Assembly (NCBI GenBank): GCA_947177925.1
Contig: CAMWWJ010000005.1
Coordinates: 1-27,877, forward strand
From: an uncultured Lachnospiraceae bacterium
GTDB taxonomy: Bacteria > Bacillota > Clostridia > Lachnospirales > Lachnospiraceae
Length of the DNA: 27,877 nt
Reading direction: 5' to 3'
The notes below the pieces were generated by a model that did not search any database, was not told where the DNA came from, and saw nothing but the letters and a program-made list of their open reading frames with translations. Positions 1-8,528 of this stretch are shown one piece after another. Position 1 is the first letter of the stretch, and every line of letters starts with the position of its first letter. Both the position numbers and the translations under genes were made by a program.

Positions 1-3000
1 TCGGCAGCGTCATATGTGTATAAGTGACAGGTGTGCATACGATATTGTTTGTGCCTGTGTGAATCAGTTCCAGCATTTCCCCTGTCAAAAACCGGCCTTC
101 TCCGGTCTGATTGCCGATAGATACAATCGTCTTGGCATGTTCCACCGTATCGTAAATGTTAGCAGGTGGAGTAAAATGGGTGCTGTTTTTCATTGCTTTT
201 GCAGCAGCTTTACGGATATATTCCATAGCCCGGATTCCAAGTCTGGAAATGCGGGCGGTTTTTTTGGAGGTTCCTAAATGTTCCGCCTTATATATCTGGT
301 TGTAGAAGCAGTAGAACATAAAGTCCAGTAAGTCAGGGCAGACTGCTTCAGCGCCTTCCGCTTCCAGTAAGTCCACTAAATGATTGTTGGCGGCAGGCAG
401 GAATTTTACAAGGATTTCTCCAACGATTCCAACCCGTGGCTTCTTTTCCCCGGTAATAGGAAGGGCATCAAATTCTTCCACGATTTCCCGGCACATCTTT
501 TGAAATGTAAAGAAGGAGGGGTGCTTTCTGCTTACAAACTCCTTACATTTTTCCGCCCATTTCCGGTGCAGCTCATTGGCAGAGCCGGGAACTGCTTCAT
601 AAGGACGCATACGGTACAGACACCGCATAAAGACATCCCCGAAGACCGCAGCATAAACAGCACGAAGCAGCAGGTTTGCATTCAGCTTAAAGCCCGGATT
701 GGTTTCAATGCCTCCTAAATTTAAGGAGATGACCGGAATGTGGGCCATATCAGCCTTTTCCAAGGCTCTTCTTATGAATCCGATATAGTTGGTGGCACGA
801 CAGCCGCCGCCTGTCTGGGACATGACCACGGCAACTTTATTTAAATCATATTTGCCTGACAGTAAAGCGTCCATAATCTGTCCAACTACGATTAAGGAAG
901 GATAGCAGGCATCGTTATTAACATATTTCAGTCCTACATCAACAGCCCGTTTGTTATCGTTTGGAAGCACTTCAAAATGATAGCCGCAGGCATTAAAAGC
1001 GCTGTTCAATATTTCAAAATGGATGGGCGACATCTGCGGGCAGAGAATGGTGTAATCCTTTCTCATCTCTTCCGTAAAGGCAATCTTGTTGATGGCGCTT
1101 GAATGAATTACCCGTTCTTCTTTTGACTGTTCCTTTACCCGGATGGCAGCAAGGAGAGAACGGATCCGGATTCTGGCAGCTCCCAGGTTGTTTACCTCAT
1201 CAATTTTCAGGCAGGTATAGATTTTACCGGAGCCGGATAAAATGTCATTTACCTGATCGGTAGTTACGGCATCCAGACCGCAGCCGAAAGAGTTCAACTG
1301 GATTAAATCCAGATAATCGGCAGTCTTTACAAAGCTTGCCGCCGCATAAAGGCGGGAGTGGTACATCCACTGGTCCGATACGATTAAAGGGCGTTCCGGC
1401 TTTGCCAGATGGGAAATGGAGTCTTCCGTTAACACAGCAATGTCATAAGAGTTGATTAATTCCGGAATGCCGTGGTTGATTTCAGGGTCAATGTGATAAG
1501 GGCGTCCTGCAAGGACAATGCCCCGTTTTCCGGTCTTTTTTAAATAGGCAATAGTTTCTTCTCCCTTTTTCTTCATATCTTCTCTGGCAGCGGCCAATTC
1601 ATCCCAGCCCATTTGAATGGCAGCCAAAAGCTCATTTTTGGGTATATGGGAAAATGTATCTTTTAACCCGGTATAGATGGTATCCACACTTTCAAAGGAT
1701 AGAAAAGGATTATCGAACCGGATGTCTCCACGGCCGATTTCCTCCACATTATTTTTGATGTTTTCCGAATAAGAGGTAACGATGGGGCAGTTGTAGTGAT
1801 TGTTAGCTCCATCTACCTCATTTCTTTCATAAAAAAGAGCCGGATAAAAAATATAATCGATTCCCTGCTTGATCAGCCAGCTTACATGTCCATGGGCAAG
1901 CTTTGCCGGATAACATTCCGATTCGCTTGGGATGGACTCAATTCCCAATTCATAAATCTTGTGGGTAGAAACGGGAGAAAGCACTACCTGATATTTTAAC
2001 TGTGTAAAAAATGTAAACCAGAAGGGATAGTTCTCATACATATTCAGCACTCTCGGAATGCCCACCCGTCCCCTTTCAGCCTCATCTATGGGCAGGGCTT
2101 CATAGCCGAAAATGCGGTTCTGCTTATAGTCATAAAGATTGATTACATCCTTTTTGGTCTTTTCCCTGCCAAGACCTCTTTCACAGCGGTTGCCGGAAAT
2201 AAATTGACGGCCGCCGGTAAACTGGTTGATGGTCAGACGGCAGTTATTGGTACAGCCCTTGCATTTTGCCATGCGGGTAGTGAATTCCAGTTGGTTGATT
2301 TTTTCAATGGAAAGCATGGTAGTTTCCGTAAATTCACCGGGAGCCACGCTGTTTTCATAGGCTGTCAGCTTCTCGTGATATCGCTCTTTGGCAATCAGTG
2401 CGGCGCCAAAGGCTCCCATGATGCCGGCAATATCGGGACGAACCGCTTCACAGCCTGCAATTTTTTCAAAGCTTCTGAGAACGGCATCGTTATAAAAGGT
2501 GCCGCCCTGTACGACGATTTTCTTTCCCAGCTCGGAAGCATCGGAAACCTTGATTACTTTAAAAAGGGCATTTTTGATAACCGAATATGCAAGGCCGGCA
2601 GAAATATCGGAAACCTCTGCGCCTTCCTTTTGCGCCTGCTTTACCTTGGAATTCATAAACACGGTACAACGGGTTCCAAGATCAATAGGATGCTTGGCAA
2701 ATAAAGCGGCTGCCGCAAAGTCCTGAACACTGTAATTTAAAGACTTGGCAAAGGTTTCAATAAAGGAGCCGCACCCGGAAGAGCAGGCTTCATTGAGCTG
2801 CACGCTGTCTACGGTATGATTTTTGATTTTGATACATTTCATATCCTGACCGCCAATATCCAGAATGCAGTCCACATCCGGCGCAAAAAAGGCAGCGGCA
2901 TAGTAGTGGGCTACTGTTTCCACTTCTCCTTCGTCTAACAGAAAGGCTGCCTTAATAAGCGCTTCGCCGTACCCGGTAGAGCAGGAGTGGACAATATGTG

Positions 3001-4120
3001 CATCCTTCGGCAAAAAGGAATAAATATCCTTAATGGCATTGATGGAAGTCTGTAAGGGGCTTCCATTATTATTGCTGTAAAAGGAGTAAAGCAGCGTACC
3101 GTCCTCTGCTACCAGAGCAACCTTGGTAGTAGTGCTGCCTGCGTCAATTCCCAGATAGCAGTTTCCCTTATAGCTCTCTAACTTTCTTGTCTTGACTTTA
3201 TGTCCGTTGTGGCGGGATTTAAAAAGCTCGTATTCGGTCTTGGTAGCAAACAAAGGCTCCATACGCTCTACTTCAAATTCCATTTTTATGGGGGCAGTCA
3301 ATTTCTCTACCATTTCCTTCATGGAAAAGGAAACCTCTTCTTTGGCATTTAAGGCAGAGCCCATTGCCGCAAATAAGTGGGAATGCCCCGGTGCGATGAT
3401 ATGTTCATCATCCAGCTTCAGGGTGCGGATAAAAGCCTCCTTTAACTGGTCTAAAAAATGAAGTGGACCGCCTAAAAAGGCAACATGTCCGCGAATAGGC
3501 TTTCCGCAGGCAAGGCCGCTGATGGTCTGATTCACTACGGCCTGAAAAATAGAAGCCGCCAAATCTTCCTTGGTGGCCCCTTCGTTGATCAAAGGCTGAA
3601 TATCGGATTTTGCAAATACGCCGCAGCGGGCAGCAATGGTATATAGGGACTGATAGCCCTTGGCATATTCGTTTAAGCCGGAAGCATCTGTCTGCAGCAG
3701 GGAGGCCATCTGGTCAATGAAGGAGCCGGTTCCGCCTGCACAAATGCCGTTCATCCGCTGTTCCACGTTGCCGCCTTCAAAATAGATGATTTTGGCATCC
3801 TCGCCGCCAAGCTCGATGGCAACATCCGTTTCCGGCGCATAATCGGTCAATGCTGTGGAAACCGCAATGACCTCCTGCACAAAAGGTACACCCAGATGGT
3901 TAGCGAGAGTTAATCCGCCGGAACCGGTAATCATAGGGTGAAGCACAATGTCCCCTAATGCACCATATGCTTTTTTCAGAAGATCGGATAAGGTTTCTTT
4001 AATGTTTGCAAAGTGTCTTTCATAGTCTGAAAAGACCATCTTGTTGTTATTATCTAAAATGGCGATTTTTACGGTAGTTGAACCAATATCAATGCCCAAT
4101 GTATAATTGTTCTCAGTCAT
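1..4120 (-). CDS. Fused 2-hydroxyacyl-CoA dehydratase activase-like protein (BadF/HgdC + HgdB-like), 3' end outside window
   Basis: An uninterrupted minus-strand frame of 1373 codons begins at the ATG at 4118-4120 and runs off the left edge. A GGAAAGG ribosome site precedes the start. Two ASKHA-type ATPase modules are visible: the first opens with GIDIGSTTVK near residue 8, the second with GIDAGSTTTK near residue 320. Each has the Cys-containing segments (GICAGGTGSF and ARCGVF; ACSSGCGSF and TRCTVF) that in HgdC-type activases bind the bridging [4Fe-4S] cluster. A Cys-rich stretch (CKGCTNNC, then GNRCERG, near residue 617) starts the DUF2229/HgdB-like part, which includes QTGGGCRATNY near residue 1130. 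In known systems such activases use ATP to inject an electron into a dehydratase. The substrate of these giant fused versions is not established. Family members are roughly 1400 aa, so little is missing. Cytosolic. Confidence 0.9.
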   Translation of the reverse strand, partial: MTENNYTLGIDIGSTTVKIAILDNNNKMVFSDYERHFANIKETLSDLLKKAYGALGDIVLHPMITGSGGLTLANHLGVPFVQEVIAVSTALTDYAPETDVAIELGGEDAKIIYFEGGNVEQRMNGICAGGTGSFIDQMASLLQTDASGLNEYAKGYQSLYTIAARCGVFAKSDIQPLINEGATKEDLAASIFQAVVNQTISGLACGKPIRGHVAFLGGPLHFLDQLKEAFIRTLKLDDEHIIAPGHSHLFAAMGSALNAKEEVSFSMKEMVEKLTAPIKMEFEVERMEPLFATKTEYELFKSRHNGHKVKTRKLESYKGNCYLGIDAGSTTTKVALVAEDGTLLYSFYSNNNGSPLQTSINAIKDIYSFLPKDAHIVHSCSTGYGEALIKAAFLLDEGEVETVAHYYAAAFFAPDVDCILDIGGQDMKCIKIKNHTVDSVQLNEACSSGCGSFIETFAKSLNYSVQDFAAAALFAKHPIDLGTRCTVFMNSKVKQAQKEGAEVSDISAGLAYSVIKNALFKVIKVSDASELGKKIVVQGGTFYNDAVLRSFEKIAGCEAVRPDIAGIMGAFGAALIAKERYHEKLTAYENSVAPGEFTETTMLSIEKINQLEFTTRMAKCKGCTNNCRLTINQFTGGRQFISGNRCERGLGREKTKKDVINLYDYKQNRIFGYEALPIDEAERGRVGIPRVLNMYENYPFWFTFFTQLKYQVVLSPVSTHKIYELGIESIPSESECYPAKLAHGHVSWLIKQGIDYIFYPALFYERNEVDGANNHYNCPIVTSYSENIKNNVEEIGRGDIRFDNPFLSFESVDTIYTGLKDTFSHIPKNELLAAIQMGWDELAAAREDMKKKGEETIAYLKKTGKRGIVLAGRPYHIDPEINHGIPELINSYDIAVLTEDSISHLAKPERPLIVSDQWMYHSRLYAAASFVKTADYLDLIQLNSFGCGLDAVTTDQVNDILSGSGKIYTCLKIDEVNNLGAARIRIRSLLAAIRVKEQSKEERVIHSSAINKIAFTEEMRKDYTILCPQMSPIHFEILNSAFNACGYHFEVLPNDNKRAVDVGLKYVNNDACYPSLIVVGQIMDALLSGKYDLNKVAVVMSQTGGGCRATNYIGFIRRALEKADMAHIPVISLNLGGIETNPGFKLNANLLLRAVYAAVFGDVFMRCLYRMRPYEAVPGSANELHRKWAEKCKEFVSRKHPSFFTFQKMCREIVEEFDALPITGEKKPRVGIVGEILVKFLPAANNHLVDLLEAEGAEAVCPDLLDFMFYCFYNQIYKAEHLGTSKKTARISRLGIRAMEYIRKAAAKAMKNSTHFTPPANIYDTVEHAKTIVSIGNQTGEGRFLTGEMLELIHTGTNNIVCTPVTYTHMTLP

Positions 4121-4190
4121 ACGCTCGCCCTTTCCATAGTTAAATTTTATTTCTTATTTATATATACGACAATATATCGCAACAAGTCAC

Positions 4191-4219
4191 ATTATACGAC
4201 AGGATTTTTGAATGTGCAA
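4191..4219 (-). promoter_or_regulatory. Promoter of the activase gene
   Basis: Read on the minus strand, TTGCAC (4214-4219), a 17-nt spacer and a perfect TATAAT (4191-4196) form a sigma-A-type promoter about 70 nt upstream of the start codon. An 8-bp direct repeat, TGTCGTAT on the minus strand, lies at 4194-4201 and 4164-4171. One copy overlaps the -10 element and the other lies in the presumed early transcript, so this may be an operator. That part is inference. Confidence 0.55.
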
Positions 4220-4292
4220 TAAACAAATTTTGGGCAAATCTAAAAAAATTCTAAAAGGAAACATAAGATTTGTAAAAAATCCCAGTCCTTTA

Positions 4293-4321
4293 TTTACTTT
4301 GGACTATTCACATGATATGAT
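4293..4321 (+). promoter_or_regulatory. Promoter of the rhomboid-like gene
   Basis: TTTACT (4293-4298), a 17-nt spacer and TATGAT (4316-4321) make a plausible sigma-A promoter about 60 nt before the start codon. It diverges from the activase promoter. Confidence 0.5.
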
Positions 4322-4381
4322 TAAAAACAATGACGGCAGGATAGTCTGCTGCAAGAAGAAAACAGGAGAGTGATCATTGCT

Positions 4382-5284
4382 ATGTATTTTTTAAATAAAT
4401 GGGAGAAAAAATGGGGGAAATATGCAATTCCAAACATTACCATGTATTTGATTATATGTTATGCTTTTGGATATATTCTTCAATGGACAAACAGTTCTTT
4501 TTTAGCATATCTTACATTAAATCCCTATGCAATCCTTCATGGACAGGTATGGAGGATCTTTACATGGGTTATCGTGCCGCCTTCCGGATTTGATTTCTTT
4601 ACGTTAATCATGCTTTATTTTTATTACTCTATAGGAAGAAGCCTTGAATATGCATGGGGAACCTTCCGATACAATGTGTATATGCTTTCCGGAATACTGT
4701 TTACTATTATCGGTGCATTTCTGATGTATGCAGGCTGTGAGCTGTTTGCAGGCGAGGCATTAGCAGTTTTGGGAGCAGCAGGCGGAGGCGGCGCAGGGGT
4801 ATTTTATACCTATGCTTCTTATAGCTTCAGTACTTATTATATTTGCATGTCCATGTTTTTAGCTTATGCTATTACATTTCCGGAAATGCAGGTGCTGCTT
4901 TTGATGATTATTCCGATTAAGGTTAAGGTTCTCGGTGTGATTTATGCTATTATGATGCTCTACTATGTGATTACGGCAGGACAGATGGGAGTTTTGGGAA
5001 TTCCAACCCAGGTGGCCATTGTTTCCACTCTGCTCAATGCCATTATCTTCTTTGTGGTCACCAGAAGAAGCTTCCGTACTCCAGGCCAGATAAAAAGGCA
5101 GAGGGCTTATAAAAAACAGACTGCAAAAATGATGAGCATTACTAAGCATAAATGTGCTATTTGCGGCAGGACAGAGATAGACAGTCCGGATTTGGAGTTC
5201 CGTTTCTGTTCCAAGTGTGAGGGGAATTATGAATACTGTTCGGAACATTTGTATACCCATAAGCATGTGATGAGACAGTCCTGA
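4382..5284 (+). CDS. Rhomboid-like membrane protein without catalytic residues, with C-terminal Cys/His zinc-ribbon-like tail
   Basis: 300 aa. About six hydrophobic segments span residues 20-227, and HGQVWRIFTWVIVP (53-66) matches the rhomboid loop-1/TM2 style. A rhomboid protease should carry a GxSG serine in TM4 and a His in TM6. Here the glycine-rich stretch GAAGGGGAG (131-139) has no serine and the last membrane segment has no His, so I infer a non-proteolytic rhomboid-fold protein. The tail carries Cys258, Cys261, Cys276, Cys279 and Cys286 plus His289, His293 and His295, spaced like a metal-binding ribbon. A GTG at 4370 would be in frame but overlaps the AGGAG site (4364-4368). The ATG at 4382, 13 nt beyond that site, is the better start. 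Convergent with nagA, with an 18-nt gap. Function unknown. Confidence 0.75.
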   Translation: MYFLNKWEKKWGKYAIPNITMYLIICYAFGYILQWTNSSFLAYLTLNPYAILHGQVWRIFTWVIVPPSGFDFFTLIMLYFYYSIGRSLEYAWGTFRYNVYMLSGILFTIIGAFLMYAGCELFAGEALAVLGAAGGGGAGVFYTYASYSFSTYYICMSMFLAYAITFPEMQVLLLMIIPIKVKVLGVIYAIMMLYYVITAGQMGVLGIPTQVAIVSTLLNAIIFFVVTRRSFRTPGQIKRQRAYKKQTAKMMSITKHKCAICGRTEIDSPDLEFRFCSKCEGNYEYCSEHLYTHKHVMRQS

Positions 5285-5302
5285 CAGGAACCTGTGCACG
5301 AA

Positions 5303-6490
5303 TTACAATATTTCTCCGTGAAAAATAATTACCCTGATATGTAAATTGCGGTCTAATACTAAAAGATTTGCAATTTTGTCAGGAGCAATGCTTCCGTAAT
5401 CTTTGTCAATACCGATGGATCTGGCAGGATTGATTGTGACAGCCTTTAGCGCACTTTCAAGGGGAATGCCAATGGAAACTGCATACCGGAAGCAGTCTGC
5501 CAGATTGGTGACGGAGCCGGCAATCGTACCGTCATGCAGGGTGGCAAGATTTCCGCTCACGGTAACAGATTGACTGCCAAGTGTATATTCCCCGTCAGGG
5601 CAGCCCGTAGCCATCATACTGTCACTGACCAGGACAACACGATTATCAGTAAACAACTGAAAACAGGCGCGTATCATGCTCTCGGAGACGTGAACCCCGT
5701 CACAGATAAGCTCCACATGATTGTCCGGCGTGTCAAAAGCGGCGCCGATAACCCCCGCATCCCGATGGGAAAAGGCAGTCATGGCATTGAAAAGATGGGT
5801 TACATGTGTTGCTCCCTTTTGAAAGGCCTTCCATGCAGTCTCGTAATCTGCAGTTGTGTGGCCCAGAGAAACGGTAATACCGTCTTTTATTTCTTCTATC
5901 AAATCAAGAGCATTCTCTGTCTCAGGGGCAATTGTGATGAGCTTCAGCAAATCGGGAGCGAGAGCCTTCAAACGATGATACATGGCGGCATCAGGGGGAA
6001 TTATAAAGTCAGGATTTTGTGCTCCTTTTTTTACCATTGAAATGAAAGGTCCCTCCAAATTGATGCCTACCAGGTCAGCCCCCTGTATATTGGCAATATC
6101 TCCATGGGAGTTTGCAGCTTCTGTGAAGGGATGAGTTCGGTAAGCCTTGGCGCATTTAATGATGCTGGCAAGACGTTCTTCGGGGTAGGTCATGGCAGCA
6201 GGACATATTTGCGTGATACCGGATTGCAGTTCATAGCCGCCCATTATTTGTAATTCGGTCAAATTATAATTGCTGAAATCATATCCAAAACAACCATGAA
6301 AATGAATATCCGTAAAACCCGGCACAACATAACAGCCGCTGGCATCATAAGAAGCTTCCGGGCCGTCTTGATTTTTTTCGCATTGAGATATATTTGATTC
6401 AATCGCCGTGATTCGTCCATCAGTAATATGAATTGTCCCTTCCTGAAAAGAAGTTCCATTTATAAAAACAGATCCGTTTACGATTTTCAT
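5303..6490 (-). CDS. nagA: N-acetylglucosamine-6-phosphate deacetylase
   Basis: 395 aa, normal family length. NagA hydrolyses GlcNAc-6-phosphate to glucosamine-6-phosphate and acetate in the cytosol. This is the first committed step of amino-sugar use and of cell-wall GlcNAc recycling. Visible amidohydrolase landmarks are HFHG (63-66), NLEGPF with metal-ligand Glu146, GHT with His211, THLFNAM with His232, and VSDSM with catalytic Asp290. AGSVTNL near residue 325 is also typical. The start is preceded by GGAGGGG eight nt upstream. No nagB, nagR or sugar transporter gene is adjacent, so it appears to be a single-gene unit here. Its promoter probably lies in the 203-nt region shared with the divergent sigma-like gene, but I cannot place a convincing -35. 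Confidence 0.95.
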   Translation of the reverse strand: MKIVNGSVFINGTSFQEGTIHITDGRITAIESNISQCEKNQDGPEASYDASGCYVVPGFTDIHFHGCFGYDFSNYNLTELQIMGGYELQSGITQICPAAMTYPEERLASIIKCAKAYRTHPFTEAANSHGDIANIQGADLVGINLEGPFISMVKKGAQNPDFIIPPDAAMYHRLKALAPDLLKLITIAPETENALDLIEEIKDGITVSLGHTTADYETAWKAFQKGATHVTHLFNAMTAFSHRDAGVIGAAFDTPDNHVELICDGVHVSESMIRACFQLFTDNRVVLVSDSMMATGCPDGEYTLGSQSVTVSGNLATLHDGTIAGSVTNLADCFRYAVSIGIPLESALKAVTINPARSIGIDKDYGSIAPDKIANLLVLDRNLHIRVIIFHGEIL

Positions 6491-6620
6491 AAAATCCCCT
6501 CCGTATTACAGGCATCTAAATCTTTATGTAAATCATAACATATAATATTTAGGCAGTCTATTTGAGAAAGCAGATACTTATGCAGGAACTGACAGTCCGA
6601 ATGTATTTTCGAAAATGTGC

Positions 6621-6649
6621 TTGCTATGTCTAAAGTAATATGCTATATT
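6621..6649 (+). promoter_or_regulatory. Extended -10 promoter of the sigma-like gene pair
   Basis: TTGCTA (6621-6626), a 17-nt spacer and TATATT (6644-6649) preceded by TGC (extended -10). It lies about 45 nt upstream of the start codon at 6694, in the region divergent to nagA. Confidence 0.6.
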
Positions 6650-6693
6650 ATGCGGGAATACTCACAGAGAATATAAAATAAGGAAAAGGGAAA

Positions 6694-7455
6694 ATGGAAC
6701 AAAACAGCGAAGAATTATTCCGAAAACAATTGCTTGCGCTTGTAAAAATGGCAAAAAAGCAGGGCATGTGCGTTACAAAGGAACAGGTAGGGGAAGCATT
6801 TCCAGACATGGATCTGGATGAGGGAAAGCTTGCCCTTATTTATGATTATTTAAAAAACAGCAAAATTACTGTAGGCGAAGAGGCGGATTTGGACAATCTT
6901 CTTACAAAAGAGGATAAGGACTACTTAAAGCAGTATCTGGATGAAATAAAAGAACTTCCTGTTTATACAGAGACGGAAATCGAAGAAATATGCCGGAGGG
7001 CCTTTCAGGGAGAAAAGGAAGCAAAGGAAAAGCTGTTTCTTTATATGCTTCCCAAGGTAGTGGAAATCAGCAAGCTGTATGCCGGTCAGGGCATGTTTTT
7101 AGAAGACCTTATCGGAGAAGGAAATGTGGTGCTTACTATGGGAATGGAAATGCTTGCCATAGAGCAGGGGCCGAAAGAGATAGAAGGAGCTCTGGTGAAA
7201 AGCATTATGGAAGCCATGGAAGAGGCCATAATGGGAGAAGCTAAGGTGATGGAAAAGGATGAACAGGTAATAAAACGAATCAATTCCATAGCTTTGGCAG
7301 CAAAAGAGCTGGCAGAAGAGCTTTGCAGGGAAATCACCGTAAAGGAGCTGGCAGAAGAAACGGATTTTACGGAAGAGGAAATTGCAGAAGCCATGGAGCT
7401 TACCGGAAATAAAATAGACTTTATTCAAAAGGCAGAGGATGAAAATGGAATTTAG
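6694..7455 (+). CDS. Degenerate sigma-70-like protein lacking promoter-recognition regions
   Basis: 253 aa, very acidic. Residues 5-60 resemble sigma-70 region 1.1. Residues 76-115 resemble regions 1.2/2.1 (YLDEIKELPVYTETE, then GEKEAKEKLF). Residues 118-150 resemble 2.1-2.2, ending in FLEDLIGEGNVVL, the equivalent of the DLIQEGNxGL core-binding helix. Residues 191-245 resemble region 3 (INSIALAAKELAEEL, then ITVKELAEETDF). The aromatic -10-melting and recognition block (canonical YATWWIRQAI) is replaced by an acidic, Met-rich stretch around residues 160-182. There is no region 4. I infer an RNA-polymerase-binding protein that does not read promoters on its own. The site AGGAAAAGGG supports the ATG at 6694. 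Its last 11 nt overlap the next gene, which implies translational coupling. The exact role is unknown. Confidence 0.65.
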   Translation: MEQNSEELFRKQLLALVKMAKKQGMCVTKEQVGEAFPDMDLDEGKLALIYDYLKNSKITVGEEADLDNLLTKEDKDYLKQYLDEIKELPVYTETEIEEICRRAFQGEKEAKEKLFLYMLPKVVEISKLYAGQGMFLEDLIGEGNVVLTMGMEMLAIEQGPKEIEGALVKSIMEAMEEAIMGEAKVMEKDEQVIKRINSIALAAKELAEELCREITVKELAEETDFTEEEIAEAMELTGNKIDFIQKAEDENGI

Positions 7456-7876
7456 AGAGCAGGATTTTAAATATGTGATACAGAATTTTTCCAATGTATA
7501 CATTGGTGCCAGATGTACCTATGAAGAGGCAGCAGAGCATATGGATATGCCAAGCCGGTTAAAAACAGCCATTTACCGGATGGTCTATGGTGGAGAAATC
7601 ACAAGGGAAGAAACCATTGCCAGCCATTTGTTAAGGCTTGCGAAAAAGGATATGGGCTATTTGTTTTATTCCCAGCTAAAGCTGCAGGTCAAGGTGCTGT
7701 CTATTGAGAAGGTGACTGATAAAAAAGGTGTGGAAAAGGAAGCTGCCTGTGAAAAAATCTATTCTATAGAGCAGTTTGTGGAGGATGAACAGTTAAAGGA
7801 GCAGGCGCAGAAGGATAAGGTAATTGTTCAGGAAATATTTTTTAAGAAGCTTCATTTGACGGGGCTTAGTGTGTGA
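7445..7876 (+). CDS. Small unknown protein coupled to the sigma-like gene
   Basis: 143 aa, soluble, charged, with no signal peptide or membrane segment. I do not recognise the family. The N-terminal half (residues 1-60) looks helical and contains TYEEAAEHMDMPSRLKTAIY, which has the general look of a helix-turn-helix but is not diagnostic. The C-terminal half is rich in Lys and Glu. The ATG at 7439 is in frame too, but the one at 7445 sits 6 nt after AGAGG and is preferred. The gene overlaps the sigma-like gene by 11 nt and ends just before a terminator, so the two form a bicistronic unit and may act together. That is inference from position. Confidence 0.7.
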   Translation: MEFREQDFKYVIQNFSNVYIGARCTYEEAAEHMDMPSRLKTAIYRMVYGGEITREETIASHLLRLAKKDMGYLFYSQLKLQVKVLSIEKVTDKKGVEKEAACEKIYSIEQFVEDEQLKEQAQKDKVIVQEIFFKKLHLTGLSV

Positions 7877-7909
7877 GGAGAAAATGGAATAGGATTTTTT
7901 TATAGTGGG

Positions 7910-7939
7910 AGCTGTCAAGGTGTTGGCGGCTTCTTTTTT
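7910..7939 (+). terminator. Terminator of the sigma-like gene pair
   Basis: AGCTGTC (7910-7916) pairs with GGCGGCT (7925-7931) through 7 bp, two of them G-U. The loop is 8 nt and a TCTTTTTT tract follows directly. It lies 33 nt past the stop of the second gene. Confidence 0.65.
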
Positions 7940-8089
7940 GTATCTGGGGAATTTTTAGATTTATTTGGATGTAGGAATATATGGCAGTGCTGGGATGTGT
8001 ATTCGTTTACGTTTGTTGTATTGGAGAAAAGATATAAGGTAGAAAATTTAGAAAAATTAAATTATTTTGCAATGAAAATATGAAAATAG

Positions 8090-8118
8090 TTGACAATGCG
8101 TAGAATGAATGATACTAT
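8090..8118 (+). promoter_or_regulatory. Strong promoter of the exported-protein/ABC cassette
   Basis: A perfect TTGACA (8090-8095), 17-nt spacer and TACTAT (8113-8118) lie 22 nt before the start codon at 8141. The surrounding 200 nt are strongly AT-rich. It is the best-matching promoter in the left half of the window. Confidence 0.8.
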
Positions 8119-8140
8119 AGGTTTAAAAGGAGGTAGAGGA

Positions 8141-8524
8141 ATGGGAAAGAAAAAGTTGCAGTTTATGATTATGTTGTGCGTAGTAGGCATTATTTTGCCC
8201 GTATTAAGCGTTTGTGCTTATAGCTATACATATGAGTCTGAGGTTGTAATGCATTATGATTTGAGACATTCAAGCGATCTTTTGGTAGCAAGAACCTATA
8301 ATACGTGCATCGCAAAACCGCAAGCATCTATTTATGCATATGATACGAGTGGAAAGCTATTATGTTCAAAGTCAATAAAGGGAAAATGGGATAATGTAAA
8401 ATTGGTATATTTAGCTGTAGCCTCTGTATCTGATTCCGATGCAAAGAGTGCTAAAAGTGAACATGTTTTATTAAGAAGCGATGATACTCCTTATGGTAAA
8501 ACATTGATATTAACATGGCCATGA
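8141..8524 (+). CDS. Small exported protein of unknown function, first gene of ABC cassette
   Basis: 127 aa. The ATG at 8141 lies 7 nt after AAAAGGAGG; an earlier in-frame start at 8090 would lie inside the promoter. Residues 1-27 form a signal peptide (KKK, a hydrophobic core, then SVCAYS). The roughly 100-residue mature part has no membrane segment, two Cys (in NTCIA and LLCSK), many Ser, Tyr and Val residues, and ends in ILTWP, which suggests a small beta-rich secreted domain. I do not recognise the family. It sits directly behind a strong promoter and ahead of a perfect hairpin, so it is probably expressed more than the transporter genes that follow. That arrangement resembles secreted peptide/bacteriocin operons such as lactococcin-972-type loci, but no sequence motif of those peptides is evident. 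Confidence 0.7.
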   Translation: MGKKKLQFMIMLCVVGIILPVLSVCAYSYTYESEVVMHYDLRHSSDLLVARTYNTCIAKPQASIYAYDTSGKLLCSKSIKGKWDNVKLVYLAVASVSDSDAKSAKSEHVLLRSDDTPYGKTLILTWP

Positions 8525-8528
8525 GTAT

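Noticed and set aside
14..2726. Several plus-strand open frames (14-277, 380-718, 1796-1999, 2204-2704, 2499-2726)
   Set aside because: They are antisense to the continuous activase frame, lack ribosome sites and encode no recognisable protein.
4859..5299. 146-aa minus-strand frame opposite the rhomboid-like gene
   Set aside because: It is a shadow of the coding strand; its His/Asn-rich composition is typical of antisense frames.
5285..5302. Bidirectional terminator between the rhomboid-like gene and nagA
   Set aside because: Only an ACAGG-AA-CCTGT inverted repeat with a 2-nt loop is present at 5279-5292, too tight for a normal hairpin and without a T-tract.
8141..8524. Lactococcin-972-type bacteriocin
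   Set aside because: Gene order is reminiscent, but the protein lacks the Trp/His-rich sequence typical of that family and is longer; identity cannot be claimed.
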